DNA of 64,000 bases. Source: Haliotispira sp965263485 (GTDB lineage: Bacteria; Spirochaetota; Spirochaetia; SP-2023). The number at the start of each line of letters is the position of its first letter. The first letter of the stretch is position 1. Below the pieces are notes generated by a model, which did not search any database, was not told the origin of the DNA, and was given only the letters and a program-made list of their open reading frames with translations. Below, one piece after another: positions 40,415 through 50,070 of this stretch. The position numbers and the translations under genes were made by a program. Where the stretch lies: contig CBDHHO010000004.1 in assembly GCA_965263485.1 (NCBI GenBank), positions 248,001-312,000 of the forward strand, written 5' to 3'.

Positions 40415-41561
40415 AAGCTTGGATGATGCGCCGCACCAAGGCACTGCGCACTACATCCTCGTTGCGGAAATTCTGTACGGCTATTCCTTCGACTGCTGAG
40501 AGCAGTCGGGAGGCTTGGTAGAGCCCCGATTTCCGGACCGACCCCAGATCGCTCTGGCTGGGATCTCCGGTCAAAATGGCCTGAGAGCCTTCCCCCAGTC
40601 GGGTGAGCAACATTTTAACCTGCCGGGGCGTGGCGTTCTGGGCCTCATCGAGAATGACGATGGCATCGCGCAGGCTGCGCCCGCGCATGTAAGCCAGCGG
40701 TGCCACTTCAATCATGCCCTTGGCTTCAAGAGTGCGGACCTGCTCCGCTTTGAGCAGGTAGCGCATCGCATCAAAGAGTGGCATCATGTAGGGGCTGATC
40801 TTCTGACCGAAGTCGCCGGGCAGGAAGCCTAGGCTCTCGCCCGCCTCGACCACCGGGCGTGAGAGCAGCAGCAGGCTGACTTTACCACTGAGCAGCCGAC
40901 TCAGGCCATAGGCCACTGCCAGAAAGGTTTTGCCGGTTCCTGCCGGACCTTGGGTAAATATTACTTGGTGGCTGCTCAGCAGTCGCAGCAATTCGTGTTG
41001 CCGCCGATTGCGTGCCAAGATCTTCCTGCCGTTGAGGCTCAGTGCAGTCTCACGCGGATCGTAGAACGGTTCGCACAACGATCTGGGGGACGGCCCTGAT
41101 GGATGGGGGGGAACAGAGGGGTCAAAACCCGACGGAGGGAAAAGCTCTTCACCCATGGCCGGCACCTGGCAAAATTCATCTCTACTGGCAGAGAACAGCG
41201 CATCGAGCAAATCGGCCTGGACTTCAATGCCCTGGTCCATGTACGAGAGAACTTTTTGCACAAAGAGTCGGAACAGTTGCTGCTGATCGGTGTGGGGACT
41301 TTGCAAGCTGAGCTGATTGCCCAGGCACTGCACCCGGCATTTGAACAATCGGCTTAACTGGCGCAGATTGCGGTCGTTCACGCCGCAGAGCATGCTCAGC
41401 TGCCGCTGCGGGACATCTATGCAGGGAGCATCGCGCTGCGACACGATCACTTCCGGTGTTGATGCAGAAGCCTGTGTTTTCCGGATACTCAAGGAATCCT
41501 GAGTATCCACTTGGGAATAGGAGAAAACCCCTATATCACTCTCGTGAGAACTTTTGTCCAT
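40329..41561 (-). CDS. phoH: PhoH-like ATPase
   Basis: 410 aa. The C-terminal half is the PhoH ATPase: FTQGPAGTGKTFLAVAYGL (Walker A), SRPVVEAGESLGFLPGD, VILDEAQNATPRQVKMLLTR (Walker B) and LTGDPSQSDL. The N-terminal part has a KH-like single-strand nucleic-acid-binding segment (LCGVNDRNLRQLSRLF). Its role with YbeY in RNA metabolism is suggested by the conserved neighbourhood. The ~90-residue N-terminal tail and a Pro-rich linker (about 140-160) are longer than usual. Confidence 0.9.
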   Translation of the reverse strand: MDKSSHESDIGVFSYSQVDTQDSLSIRKTQASASTPEVIVSQRDAPCIDVPQRQLSMLCGVNDRNLRQLSRLFKCRVQCLGNQLSLQSPHTDQQQLFRLFVQKVLSYMDQGIEVQADLLDALFSASRDEFCQVPAMGEELFPPSGFDPSVPPHPSGPSPRSLCEPFYDPRETALSLNGRKILARNRRQHELLRLLSSHQVIFTQGPAGTGKTFLAVAYGLSRLLSGKVSLLLLSRPVVEAGESLGFLPGDFGQKISPYMMPLFDAMRYLLKAEQVRTLEAKGMIEVAPLAYMRGRSLRDAIVILDEAQNATPRQVKMLLTRLGEGSQAILTGDPSQSDLGSVRKSGLYQASRLLSAVEGIAVQNFRNEDVVRSALVRRIIQAYEREQACESKSKSAEASGQGRKARGSGA

Positions 41562-41757
41562 CTGGTAACAAATACACCCTTAGGTGCTTTAGAGGTGCCC
41601 TTCAGTTACTACTGAGATCTGCCACGCATCGCGCTCATCTTACTCTCCCACGCACCCATACGCACCCATACCATCGGCAGGATTTTCGATATCACCAAGC
41701 AAAAACCAGCAATTTTTAGAGATCCCTTAAGACTTGCCAAGAACTTCTGCGGCTGGT
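41562..41757. other. Intergenic region with two right-type repeat ends
   Basis: Ends CTTTAGAGGTGCCC (41588-41601) and AATTTTTAGAGATCCC (41711-41726) point the same way and are not a matching pair, suggesting remnants of two insertions. A short direct repeat CGCACCCATA occurs twice at 41651-41670. Nothing else is visible. Confidence 0.55.
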
Positions 41758-42849
41758 TTATTTGCTGTAGCGATTCAGATTGTTCACCGTACCAAAACTG
41801 TAGCCTCGGGTTGGCACAATAATCCAGTCCGCCGCAGTGTCGGTATCGATGGGCAGGCCATTGACGTGGCGCCGCGAGAGGCTGCGGGTGCCTGTTGAAT
41901 CCTGGGAGCGAATGGCATCCTCGGGGGCCAACAGCTTATTGTCGGATTGTTTCTGCCAAGCAGTGTCCAGACGGTCCACCTGGCGCTCCAGAAACGAAGT
42001 TTTCCAACCGCGATAACGCGCACTGCTCACGGAAGTGGAGTAAATCACCGCGTCCATCAGGTCGCCTGCTGAGGGTTGGGTAGAGCGGTATAAGGCCAGC
42101 GCGCTGTTGGTATTGCTCAGGCCCGAAATATTGTCGGCCCAGAAATCCCAGGCTTGATTGCTGCTCAAACGGGCCCGGGCCTGATCTTTACGCACATCTT
42201 CGTTTGCGCGCAACAGGTCGGAGGGGTGTGTCGGGTCCCAGCGGGTATGCAACAGGACAAAGTCCCCTGCGGCCACATCCAGCGGTGGAAAGACAAAGCT
42301 GCCTTTATTCTCTTCCCGGGTGCCCACTGTAAAGAGCAATCCGCCTAGGTTGCCCGTCTCCAACACATAAAACTCTATCACCTCAGGGGAATTAGAACTT
42401 TTGCTGCCCTCCGGGTTCAACTCGTTGATCAGCAGGCGGGCCGGGCGCAAGTTCCTGCCATAAATTCGCAGCAGAACGTTGCGCACGTTGTGATTGAGAT
42501 CGCTCACCGATGCGCGCAGCAGATATGGTGCCCCCGGCACAGCTTTCTGTGCCAGACGAATATGTAGCTTGCTGCCGGAAACCTCTGCCGAGACCAGCGG
42601 CAGTGCCGGGTGAATATCGCGAAACCGGCCCTCCCGCAGCGGCTCATCAAAACACAGCACAAAGTGGTCTTCCAGACTCTGTTGTGCCAGCAGCACCGGG
42701 GCTCTCAGGTCGCGCTCTGCCAGACCAAAGCCAGCATCCTGCTCCAGATTGCAGCCCCAGAATAAAGTAAGGAACAGGACCAACAGAACGTGAACAGCAG
42801 TGCTGAAGCCGCTGAACAATCCCTTGCGGTACGACGGGCTGTAGAACAC
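41758..42849 (-). CDS. Lipoprotein with lamin-tail-like domain
   Basis: 363 aa from a GTG at 42849; no ATG precedes the signal sequence in this frame except within the upstream repeat element, and the start remains uncertain (TTG at 42819 is an alternative). The lipobox LTLFWGC puts Cys at about 33. The mature protein has a beta domain followed by LLINELNPEGSKSSNSPEVIEFYVLETG, the lamin-tail (LTD) pattern of secreted proteins. Probably an outer-surface or periplasmic lipoprotein of unknown role. Confidence 0.65.
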   Translation of the reverse strand: MFYSPSYRKGLFSGFSTAVHVLLVLFLTLFWGCNLEQDAGFGLAERDLRAPVLLAQQSLEDHFVLCFDEPLREGRFRDIHPALPLVSAEVSGSKLHIRLAQKAVPGAPYLLRASVSDLNHNVRNVLLRIYGRNLRPARLLINELNPEGSKSSNSPEVIEFYVLETGNLGGLLFTVGTREENKGSFVFPPLDVAAGDFVLLHTRWDPTHPSDLLRANEDVRKDQARARLSSNQAWDFWADNISGLSNTNSALALYRSTQPSAGDLMDAVIYSTSVSSARYRGWKTSFLERQVDRLDTAWQKQSDNKLLAPEDAIRSQDSTGTRSLSRRHVNGLPIDTDTAADWIIVPTRGYSFGTVNNLNRYSK

Positions 42850-42978
42850 AGTTATCCCGTACCATTTTTTACATTCTCTGCTTTGACACTCTCTGCCCGG
42901 TCGCCAGAACTTACGCAGCAGAAAGATCGGGCAAACCCTCCGAAGAATCCGATGAAAACCCTGATGGGGAACCCCAAA

Positions 42979-43142
42979 GGGCAGCTGTAAAAATTCGCTT
43001 TTGTCTCCTTGCGAAGCTATTTTGGACGACAGCGGGGAAGTGAGGCCGAAGAATACTTTGTTGTATTGTAAAGCCTTACTGACAAAGCTGTTCGTTTCAA
43101 AAGAGCGGGCAAGAGCGCGGAATGGAATTTTTAGAGGTCCTC
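42979..43142. mobile_element. Non-autonomous element, 164 bp, with 4-bp target duplication
   Basis: Left end GGGCAGCTGTAAAAATTC and right end GAATTTTTAGAGGTCCTC are inverted family termini; CAAA flanks both sides (42975-42978, 43143-43146). Same length as, and inverted relative to, the copy at 62853-63016, sharing the interior (GTCTCCTTGCGAAGC..., AAAGCCTTACTGAC...). It lies between the lipoprotein gene and the VWA gene. Confidence 0.9.
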
Positions 43143-43337
43143 CAAAGTAACTCTCGAGACAGGACATATTGATTCTTCCCTTTCCGGAGCAAAATCTTTG
43201 CGACATCAAATGATAAGAGGAGACCAATGAAAAATTTTCTCGGATGGATCTGATTTTTTGCCAAGTACTAAGAAAGCGGGGGAAAAAGCGTTCCCATTCT
43301 GCGCTTCAATGAGAACAATGGACCAATGGAGGGGAAC

Positions 43338-44738
43338 ATGCAGCAGCCAAGGGCCATACCACAACAACCCTGCCAAGCGGGGGAGCTCCGCGTTCCCACA
43401 GGGCGGCTTCCCGCCCTGTGGGGGCACTCGCGGCGACCTCAGCTCTCTTGTTTGGCCAGTGGTTCGGTGTGTCTGCTGCGCATCATCTCTGTTGTGAGCT
43501 TGTGGCTGTGGGCCCTGGCTTGGACAGTGGCCTGGGCAGCCGCCTGGCCCACTCTGAAGGCTCAAAACAATGCCACTGCTGCCATCAGCAAAACAGTTGC
43601 TGTACCGGAAATCCGCTTGCAGCCCGGTGAGTTGTATATCGAGTACAAGCCCGGTGATTCGGGTTTGCACCTGTGGGTCGAAAACAAAGCCGGGATCGGC
43701 TCGATTCTGATTACTGATCACACCGATGATCCGGCCAAAAAGCAACATGTCTATGCTTTGCGCGCAGCCTCTTATAACATTTACAACGGTGATGAAAAAC
43801 GCCTGCTCGAAGGCCGCGCCCTGCCCTCCAGTCTGCATTCCCTGATTGACTCAACACCAGAGAGCAACCCATACTTCCCACGTGGAGCCTTTCATATCTT
43901 CATTCCGTTTACCGTAGTCTACGGTTACCCTTGGAGCCGCAGCGGCAGCAAAAACATCGGCAAGGGTTCGTGGCTGAATATCCGCACCTTTCGCAAGCCC
44001 TATGGAGACTATTCGGGGGCCTTCCAGGACAATCCTTTTGTGCTCTCAATGTCCCGCCTCCCGGAAAAGGCTGAAGAGGCCGAAGGAACAAAAGAGCCGC
44101 CCGCAGATGAGGAGCTCAGTGGGCCCCCCTTGATCGAAGAGGAAGAAAAACCTGCGGCGGCCATCTCTGCCCTCAGCAATATCGATCAGAAGATTGACGA
44201 CCTGATGCGAAACAACATCGATGTCGCTTTGGTACTGGACACGACCATCAGCATGCGCGACAACGTTGAGTTTTTGCGCAGCGAGCTGATCCCGCTGGTC
44301 AAACAGAAGGTGGCTCGCTTTGACAGCTTCCGCATTGGCGTGGTTCTGTACCGCGACTACGGCGAAGAGTACCTGGTCAAGCCTTTTGAATTCAACAGTG
44401 ATCTGGGCGAAGTGCAGAAGCTTCTCGATGGGATCCGGGTGCGCGGCGGCGGCGACAAGCCCGAGGCAGTTTATGAAGGTATTTACGCCGCCCTCACCGA
44501 CTTGAAATGGCAGTCCACCAAGCGTCTGGTGATTCAGGTGGGCGATGCCCCACCCCACCCCAAGCCAAAGGGTAAGGTCACGGAGACCATGGTACTGGCC
44601 AAGAGTCAGGAAATGCTGGTTCAGCTCCAGCAGATCAATCTCGAAGATATTGAGAGTGAACACGACAGCGAGAGTCTGGCTGAGGACCGAGCCAGACTCT
44701 CAGCTTCTCATGCCGCTGAGAGCGGAGAGAGTTCCTGA
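43338..44738 (+). CDS. von Willebrand factor A domain protein, exported
   Basis: 466 aa from the ATG at 43338 (GGAGGGG upstream). The export signal (LRIISVVSLWLWALAWTVAWAA) begins about 45 residues in, so a later start such as the GTG at 43467 is possible. The VWA domain spans about residues 290-420: DVALVLDTTISMRDNVEFL holds the MIDAS (D-T-T-x-S), followed by RIGVVLYRDYG and RGGGDKPEAVYEG. VWA domains mediate metal-dependent protein binding. A region of 100 residues before it is beta-rich. A strong hairpin lies in the 5' coding part. Confidence 0.78.
   Translation: MQQPRAIPQQPCQAGELRVPTGRLPALWGHSRRPQLSCLASGSVCLLRIISVVSLWLWALAWTVAWAAAWPTLKAQNNATAAISKTVAVPEIRLQPGELYIEYKPGDSGLHLWVENKAGIGSILITDHTDDPAKKQHVYALRAASYNIYNGDEKRLLEGRALPSSLHSLIDSTPESNPYFPRGAFHIFIPFTVVYGYPWSRSGSKNIGKGSWLNIRTFRKPYGDYSGAFQDNPFVLSMSRLPEKAEEAEGTKEPPADEELSGPPLIEEEEKPAAAISALSNIDQKIDDLMRNNIDVALVLDTTISMRDNVEFLRSELIPLVKQKVARFDSFRIGVVLYRDYGEEYLVKPFEFNSDLGEVQKLLDGIRVRGGGDKPEAVYEGIYAALTDLKWQSTKRLVIQVGDAPPHPKPKGKVTETMVLAKSQEMLVQLQQINLEDIESEHDSESLAEDRARLSASHAAESGESS
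43395..43422. promoter_or_regulatory. Perfect 12-bp hairpin with tetraloop
   Basis: CCCACAGGGCGG-CTTC-CCGCCCTGTGGG, entirely paired. It lies between the ATG at 43338 and the hydrophobic export signal. If translation begins at the GTG at 43467 the hairpin is in the leader and could be an attenuator; there is no T tract after it. Confidence 0.6.
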
Positions 44739-44856
44739 TCATTTTAAAGGTACCTCTAAAAATTCCGGAGAACGGGCTCTCTTTCAGGCTCTTCTTGCCG
44801 GGGAAGCAGAGGGGTCAGGAAGGGCAAGCGGGCAATAAAATCGGGAGTTGATCGGA

Positions 44857-45756
44857 ATGGCGACACACAAGATTGAAAATGAGATCCTGTCGGTGGAAGT
44901 GGACGAACTGGGCGCGGAGCTGTGCTCGATGAGACGCACAGACAGCGGTACCGAATACCTGTGGCCCGGCAACCCCAAAAGCTGGAATGGCCGGGCTCCG
45001 ATCCTGTTCCCGATCATCGGCCCGCTGCCGGACAGAGAGTATCAGTTGGATGGCAGAAGCTACCGTATGATGCAGCATGGCTTTGCCCGCCGCAGCACTT
45101 GGCAGCTGGGCGAAAAGGATGCTGATTTCCTGCTGTTCCGTCTGGAGGAAAGCCCGGAAAGCTTAGAGCAATATCCCTTCGCTTTTACTCTGGAAGCGGG
45201 GTATCGGATTGTCAGCAACGAGCTGGAATGCTCCTACCGAGTAGTCTGCAAACAGGGCTGTGGCAGCTCTGCTGGTACAGAAATGCCATTTGCCATCGGT
45301 AGCCACACTGCCTTTCGGGTGCCGATTGCGCCAGAGCTCAACTTTGACGACTATCGGCTGGAATTTGAGCGGGAAGAAGATACCGTGCGCTACTTGCAAA
45401 GCAGCGAGGGGCCTCTCAGTGGTAAAACTGTACCGTTCCGCACCGAGAATCGCAGCTTGCCGTTGCGGCATAGCTTCTTTGCCGAAGGTTCCATCATTTT
45501 TAAGGACTTGGCTTCTGCGCGCATCACCATTTGCAGCGAACAAGACCCGCGCAGGGCCTGTATTGCTTTTGCCGGGTTCCCTTACTGCACTTTGTGGACC
45601 TATCTGGAGTCTTCTGAGCCTTACCTTTGCATTGAACCTTGGTACGGGGTCACCGCCACATTGGACAGCAGCAACGATTTCCGACAACGCGAGGGCAACC
45701 AGCTGCTGCGCCCCGGAGAGGAGTTCCGCTGCAAATTTCAAATCCGCCTGGATTGA
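44857..45756 (+). CDS. Aldose 1-epimerase family protein
   Basis: 299 aa from the ATG at 44857 with GGGAG upstream. It would interconvert alpha and beta anomers of sugars or sugar phosphates. Landmarks: LGAELCSMRRTDSGTEYLW, GRAPILFPIIGPLPD, the His in MMQHGFARRSTW, IGSHTAFRVP (second His) and YLCIEPWYG (catalytic Glu). This pattern fits the LacX/YihR-like subgroup. It stands alone, with repeat ends on both sides, so the sugar is unknown. Confidence 0.85.
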   Translation: MATHKIENEILSVEVDELGAELCSMRRTDSGTEYLWPGNPKSWNGRAPILFPIIGPLPDREYQLDGRSYRMMQHGFARRSTWQLGEKDADFLLFRLEESPESLEQYPFAFTLEAGYRIVSNELECSYRVVCKQGCGSSAGTEMPFAIGSHTAFRVPIAPELNFDDYRLEFEREEDTVRYLQSSEGPLSGKTVPFRTENRSLPLRHSFFAEGSIIFKDLASARITICSEQDPRRACIAFAGFPYCTLWTYLESSEPYLCIEPWYGVTATLDSSNDFRQREGNQLLRPGEEFRCKFQIRLD

Positions 45757-46065
45757 GTGTGTTGGACCCGGCAGCTCTTCATGTATTGGGCGAGAGCTGG
45801 GTTCTAATCTCCAAGCCTCCAATAATATGCAGAGAATATACTGGGCACCCAGCTACAGGGGGCCTCTAAAAATTCCCCACCACAGAAAAATGCTGCGCCA
45901 GCTCGCAGAAAAGGATGGTCGGCCCTGGCTGCGCCAGCCTCTTCTATTATATAGCCGGGGTCGCGTTTATCACGCTACTCGCGGATATCGTTGCGCGGCG
46001 AGGAATTGGACTTTTGGGAACTTCCCTATATACTGCCGCAGCCAACAGGAGGTGATAAACAAGAC
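45757..46065. repeat. Intergenic region with degraded repeat element
   Basis: A left end GGGGGCCTCTAAAAATTCC at 45858 and a degraded right end (GGACTTTTGGGAACTTCCC, to 46026) enclose part of the GC-rich unit (CTGCGCCAGCTCGCAG). Flanks TACA/TATA nearly match. The strong AGGAGGTG of pyk follows at 46047. No gene is visible. Confidence 0.6.
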
Positions 46066-47520
46066 ATGGAAAATCACTTACAAAAAACCATTGGGAGGGC
46101 TCCCAAAGTAGTTTGTACCATTGGTCCGACCACAGAAAGTGAAGAACAAATCCGGGCTCTGATCTGCGCCGGGATGAACGTTGTGCGCCTGAACTTCTCC
46201 CATGGAGATCACGCTTCTCACCGCCGGAAAATCGAGAGAATCCGGCGCATCGCCAAAGAGATGAAGGTCAACATCGGCATCCTGCAAGACCTGCAAGGCC
46301 CCAAAATTCGCATGAACGCCGGTATTCCCGAAGAGGGCGTAGTACTGGAACAGGGCAAAGATATCGTGCTGGCAGCCAGCAGACACAAGCTGCCCATCGA
46401 AGAAGCACTGCCGGTCGATTACGACTTTCTGGCCGAAGACCTTGGAATTGGTGAGAATCTTTTGTTTGCCGATGGCAAAATGACCGCACAAGTCAAGAGC
46501 ATCGATGGCTGCAAAGTTACCTGCGAGGTACACAAGCCCGGCACCCTCTTCCGTCGCAAGGGCATCAACATGCCCGAAAGCTCGCTGCGGATTCCGGCGA
46601 TGACCGAAAAGGACCTGCTTGACCTCAAGCTGGGTATTGAGCTGAATGTTGATTTCATCGCCCTGTCATTCGTGCGCAACCCCGAAGATGTGCAGCCGAT
46701 TATCGATTCGTTCCAAGGCCTGAAACAGGCACCCATGTTACTGGCCAAAATTGAGAAGCCGCAGGCGGTCGAACGCTTTGATGCCATTCTTGAAAAACTG
46801 GACGGCGTCATGGTAGCCCGAGGCGACCTGGGTGTAGAAATGCCGATGGTCGAACTGCCCTCCATTCAGAAGCACTTGATCCGCAAGGCCCGTGCCGAGG
46901 GGAAGTTTGTGATTACCGCCACCCAGATGCTGCTCTCAATGGTCGATTCTTCGCTGCCTACCCGCGCTGAGGTTAGCGATGTGGCCAACGCCATGTACGA
47001 TGGCACCGATGCGGTGATGCTTTCCGAAGAGACGGCTGCCGGTCGCTATCCAATTGAGGCTTGTCGCACCATGGTCGATATCTCCCAATCGACCACGCCC
47101 CACCTGCCGCGCCTGATCAAGCCCAAGCCGGAAGACCTGAATTATTGCAGCAAGCGCGACAACTTCGAGATCCCGATAGGTTATTCGGCCTGTACTCTGG
47201 CCTCGGATACCAATGCCAAGTTTATTGTGGCCTGCACCGGTTCGGGACGCACGGCGCGGGCTGTGGCTCGTTTTCGCCCTACCTGTCCGATCATTGGTCT
47301 GACGCACAATACGATTACCTACAATCAGCTGGCCGTCACCTGGGGTGTCTCTCCGATCATGACGAGTATGGCCGAAAGCACGGATCAGTTGTTTGAGCAG
47401 GTGCGCAAAGCCCTTGTCGAGCATCAACTGATCAAAAAAGGTGACCATGTGGTAGTGACTGCCGGAATTCCGCTGGGCATCAGCGGCTACAGCAATCTGC
47501 TGCACGTCCTGACGCTCTAA
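46066..47520 (+). CDS. pyk: Pyruvate kinase
   Basis: 484 aa from the ATG at 46066, preceded by AGGAGGTG; frame extensions upstream lack a ribosome binding site. It makes pyruvate and ATP from phosphoenolpyruvate. The sequence has KVVCTIGPTTES, VVRLNFSHGDH, GPKIR, the active-site LLAKIEKPQAVE (catalytic Lys), VMVARGDLGVEMP and VITATQMLLSMV, and the C-terminal regulatory domain. Ends 10 nt before the HtrA gene, suggesting an operon. Confidence 0.95.
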   Translation: MENHLQKTIGRAPKVVCTIGPTTESEEQIRALICAGMNVVRLNFSHGDHASHRRKIERIRRIAKEMKVNIGILQDLQGPKIRMNAGIPEEGVVLEQGKDIVLAASRHKLPIEEALPVDYDFLAEDLGIGENLLFADGKMTAQVKSIDGCKVTCEVHKPGTLFRRKGINMPESSLRIPAMTEKDLLDLKLGIELNVDFIALSFVRNPEDVQPIIDSFQGLKQAPMLLAKIEKPQAVERFDAILEKLDGVMVARGDLGVEMPMVELPSIQKHLIRKARAEGKFVITATQMLLSMVDSSLPTRAEVSDVANAMYDGTDAVMLSEETAAGRYPIEACRTMVDISQSTTPHLPRLIKPKPEDLNYCSKRDNFEIPIGYSACTLASDTNAKFIVACTGSGRTARAVARFRPTCPIIGLTHNTITYNQLAVTWGVSPIMTSMAESTDQLFEQVRKALVEHQLIKKGDHVVVTAGIPLGISGYSNLLHVLTL

Positions 47521-47530
47521 AGGAGAAAAG

Positions 47531-48826
47531 ATGAAGCAGGCCCGGAATGATAGAAGGGACAGGAACGCGGGCAAAACGATCGCCTTGAGTTTCTGCTCCG
47601 GTTTTGCCGGAGCTTTGCTGGTTTATCTGGCCATGACCTACCTGCCGCAACCCCGGCAGGGCGGCCAGATTGTCGAAGTGACCCAAAACAGTGGCGTAGC
47701 ACAGCTTGGCAAATATGAAACTGCTGCCAGCCCGCGAGCAGCATCTGAGCCCGACTCAGAACTACTTGCAAAGGCCACTCAGCGTCTGGCAGGTGCGAGG
47801 CCACCTGCTTATACCGAAAGCGAATGGAACAATATCAAGGTCTATCAAAAAACCAATGAGGCAGTGGTTAATATTACTTCCTGGAAGGAAACACAGATAT
47901 TTAACTGGTTTTTTGAGCCAATCCCACACAAAGATGAAGAGATTGGATCGGGTTCGATTATCGATCCCAAAGGCTACATTTTAACTAATAATCATGTAGT
48001 CTCCAACGCATCTAAATTGCTTATTACGCTCTATGACGGCAGTCAGTTTGAAGGAGAAACAGCGGGCAGTGACCCGGAAAATGATCTGGCAATCATTCGC
48101 TTTGACCCGAAAGGTCGCAAGCTGAATACGATTTCCTTCGTCAATAATGATTCCTTGGAAGTCGGTCAAAAGGTCCTGGCCATCGGCAACCCTTATGGTT
48201 TTGAGCGAACCCTGACGGTAGGGATCATCTCCGGGTTGGGGCGGCCCATTAAAAACGAGAACGGACTGATTATCCAAGGCATGATTCAGGCCGATGCCTC
48301 AATCAATCCGGGGAATTCCGGCGGCCCTCTGCTCAACTCGGCAGGTCGCATGATCGGCGTCAATTCCTCCATTTATTCGCCGACAGGCAGCTCGGTCGGC
48401 CTGGGTTTTGCGGTGCCCGTCAGCACGGTCAAGCGAGTGCTCCCGGACCTGATCCGCTATGGCGAAGTACGGCGGGGTTGGATCGACATCCAGGTAATCG
48501 CCCTGTTTCCGCAACTGGTGCGCTACAGCAGGCTGCCGGTGAAGAAGGGCCTGCTGGTCTCCCGGGTGAGAGAGGGCAGCGAAGCGGCCAAGGCCGGCCT
48601 GCGCGGTGGTCAGCGCAACCAAGTAGTGCGCAGCGGCAACCGGGTGATCTACCTAGGCGGCGATATCATCACCAAAATCAATGACACCGAAGTGGCCGAC
48701 ACGGCGGACCTGTACTCGGCACTGGAGCCGACTCGTCCGGGTGAAATCGTGCTCCTGGAAGTGCTGCGAGACGGCAAAAAACGGAAACTCAGGGTCAAGC
48801 TCAGCACCCGAGAAAGCGATTCTTAG
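47531..48826 (+). CDS. degP: HtrA/DegP-type serine protease
   Basis: 431 aa with AAAGGAG at good spacing. One N-terminal membrane anchor (ALSFCSGFAGALLVYLAMTY) places the protease in the periplasm. The trypsin-like domain has the triad: His in LTNNHVV (about 155), Asp in ENDLAIIRF and Ser in NPGNSGGPLL. A single PDZ domain follows (GLLVSRVREGSEAAKAGLRGG and GDIITKIND). It degrades or refolds damaged envelope proteins. With one PDZ it resembles DegS/DegQ-like short members. Confidence 0.92.
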   Translation: MKQARNDRRDRNAGKTIALSFCSGFAGALLVYLAMTYLPQPRQGGQIVEVTQNSGVAQLGKYETAASPRAASEPDSELLAKATQRLAGARPPAYTESEWNNIKVYQKTNEAVVNITSWKETQIFNWFFEPIPHKDEEIGSGSIIDPKGYILTNNHVVSNASKLLITLYDGSQFEGETAGSDPENDLAIIRFDPKGRKLNTISFVNNDSLEVGQKVLAIGNPYGFERTLTVGIISGLGRPIKNENGLIIQGMIQADASINPGNSGGPLLNSAGRMIGVNSSIYSPTGSSVGLGFAVPVSTVKRVLPDLIRYGEVRRGWIDIQVIALFPQLVRYSRLPVKKGLLVSRVREGSEAAKAGLRGGQRNQVVRSGNRVIYLGGDIITKINDTEVADTADLYSALEPTRPGEIVLLEVLRDGKKRKLRVKLSTRESDS

Positions 48827-48969
48827 GCTTAGCTGCGGAGCTGGCTCATTCTTTGCTTCTGTTCTCATAAGGGCACCTCTAAAAATTCGCCCTGAAGCTG
48901 TCCCTGAGCGCAGCATTTCCGGCTGTATGGTATGGGATTCGGAGGCGTCAGGGCTCCGGGAGATCCGCT

Positions 48970-50070
48970 TTGTATTTGTATTCGGTAAACCGCGCCACAA
49001 CTCTGGCGCAGCGGGAGCAGCTTGTCACCCATTTCCGCAAGCAACTGCCGAGCAACCTTCCCGCAGAGCAAAACTGGGTCGTGCTGGACACCTGTGACCG
49101 CTTTGAACTGTACTGTGAGCAAGCTCTTGCCCCGGAGCTGCGGTTTGTTCTGCTCGGCGGCTCGAAAGCCAGGGAGGCAACGAGTCCCAGCAGCTGGCTT
49201 TGGAGCGAAGGCCCGGCAGCTCTGGAGCATCTCTTTCGGGTTGTCTGCGGCCTGGACTCACCACTCTTTGGCGAGAAAGCCATCCAAGGCCAGGTCAAGC
49301 AGGCCTATCTGGCAGCCGCAAAGCGACATCCGCTGGCCAAAGACCTGCACCTGAGTTTTCAAAGCGCTCTGCGGGTGGGCAAACGGGTGCGCCGCGAAAC
49401 CCTGCTCGATTCAGGGGCCATGAGCCATGTCCGGGCCACCTGGGAAATTCTGTGCGAAGAGGTTCTGATTAGCGGCGGCACTCATGACTCAGCAGAAGAT
49501 CCGGCCATGCGGGGCGGGCCGCTCTCCGTGTGTTTTATCGGGGCTAATCAGCTCAACGAGGACTTGTTGAAACTGCTGCAAGGCGAGATTATGAAGGGAG
49601 GCGAGAACAGGCTCTGTAAATTCTTTCTGGGCAACCGCAGCTTTGCCAAGGCCGAAGCTGCCTGTCGGCGCTGGGGCGGTCAAGCCTTCCACCTCGAGCG
49701 GCTGGGCGAGCTGCTGGGGCAGTGCGATGTGGTCTTCAGTGCCACCCGGGCACCCCATTTTGTGCTGCGGACGCAGCACTTGTCCAATCGCTGCGCTCAA
49801 GGTAAAGAACAGCGTCCGCTCCATATTTTTGACCTGGCAATGCCGCGCGATGTCGACCCGGCAGTTGGCCAACTGCCGGGGGTACACCTGTGGAATGTAG
49901 CAGATATTGAGGCCCGGATTACGAACAACTGCAAACAGCGCCGCACCAAAGCCGCCGAGGCGGAGCAGATTATCGCCGAAGAGCTGGAGTCATTCTATGC
50001 CAAGTTCCACGACAGACAAAACATCAAGCGCGGGCAAGTCCCGGCCGCCTGTTCTGCTATCGCGGGATAG
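48970..50070 (+). CDS. hemA: Glutamyl-tRNA reductase
   Basis: 366 aa starting at a TTG with GGGAG seven bases upstream. It reduces glutamyl-tRNA-Glu to glutamate-1-semialdehyde, the first step of C5 tetrapyrrole synthesis. The catalytic Cys is in VVLDTCDRFELY (Cys42); FGEKAIQGQVKQAY and the NADPH domain (VCFIGANQLNEDLLKLL, VVFSATRAPHFVL) follow. Its 3' end overlaps the hemC-cobA-hemD start by 74 nt. hemL is not in the window. Tetrapyrrole genes hemA, hemC-cobA-hemD and hemB form one operon. Confidence 0.93.
   Translation: MYLYSVNRATTLAQREQLVTHFRKQLPSNLPAEQNWVVLDTCDRFELYCEQALAPELRFVLLGGSKAREATSPSSWLWSEGPAALEHLFRVVCGLDSPLFGEKAIQGQVKQAYLAAAKRHPLAKDLHLSFQSALRVGKRVRRETLLDSGAMSHVRATWEILCEEVLISGGTHDSAEDPAMRGGPLSVCFIGANQLNEDLLKLLQGEIMKGGENRLCKFFLGNRSFAKAEAACRRWGGQAFHLERLGELLGQCDVVFSATRAPHFVLRTQHLSNRCAQGKEQRPLHIFDLAMPRDVDPAVGQLPGVHLWNVADIEARITNNCKQRRTKAAEAEQIIAEELESFYAKFHDRQNIKRGQVPAACSAIAG

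Noticed and set aside
42850..43227. N-terminal extension of the lamin-tail lipoprotein to 489 aa
   Set aside because: The extra residues (RGPLKIPFRALARSFETNSF...) are a translation of the 164-bp repeat element, and the lipobox would be more than 150 residues from the start.
43206..43838. 210-codon leftward frame opposite the VWA gene
   Set aside because: Shadow of the forward gene, starts within VWA coding sequence, and its product matches nothing recognisable.
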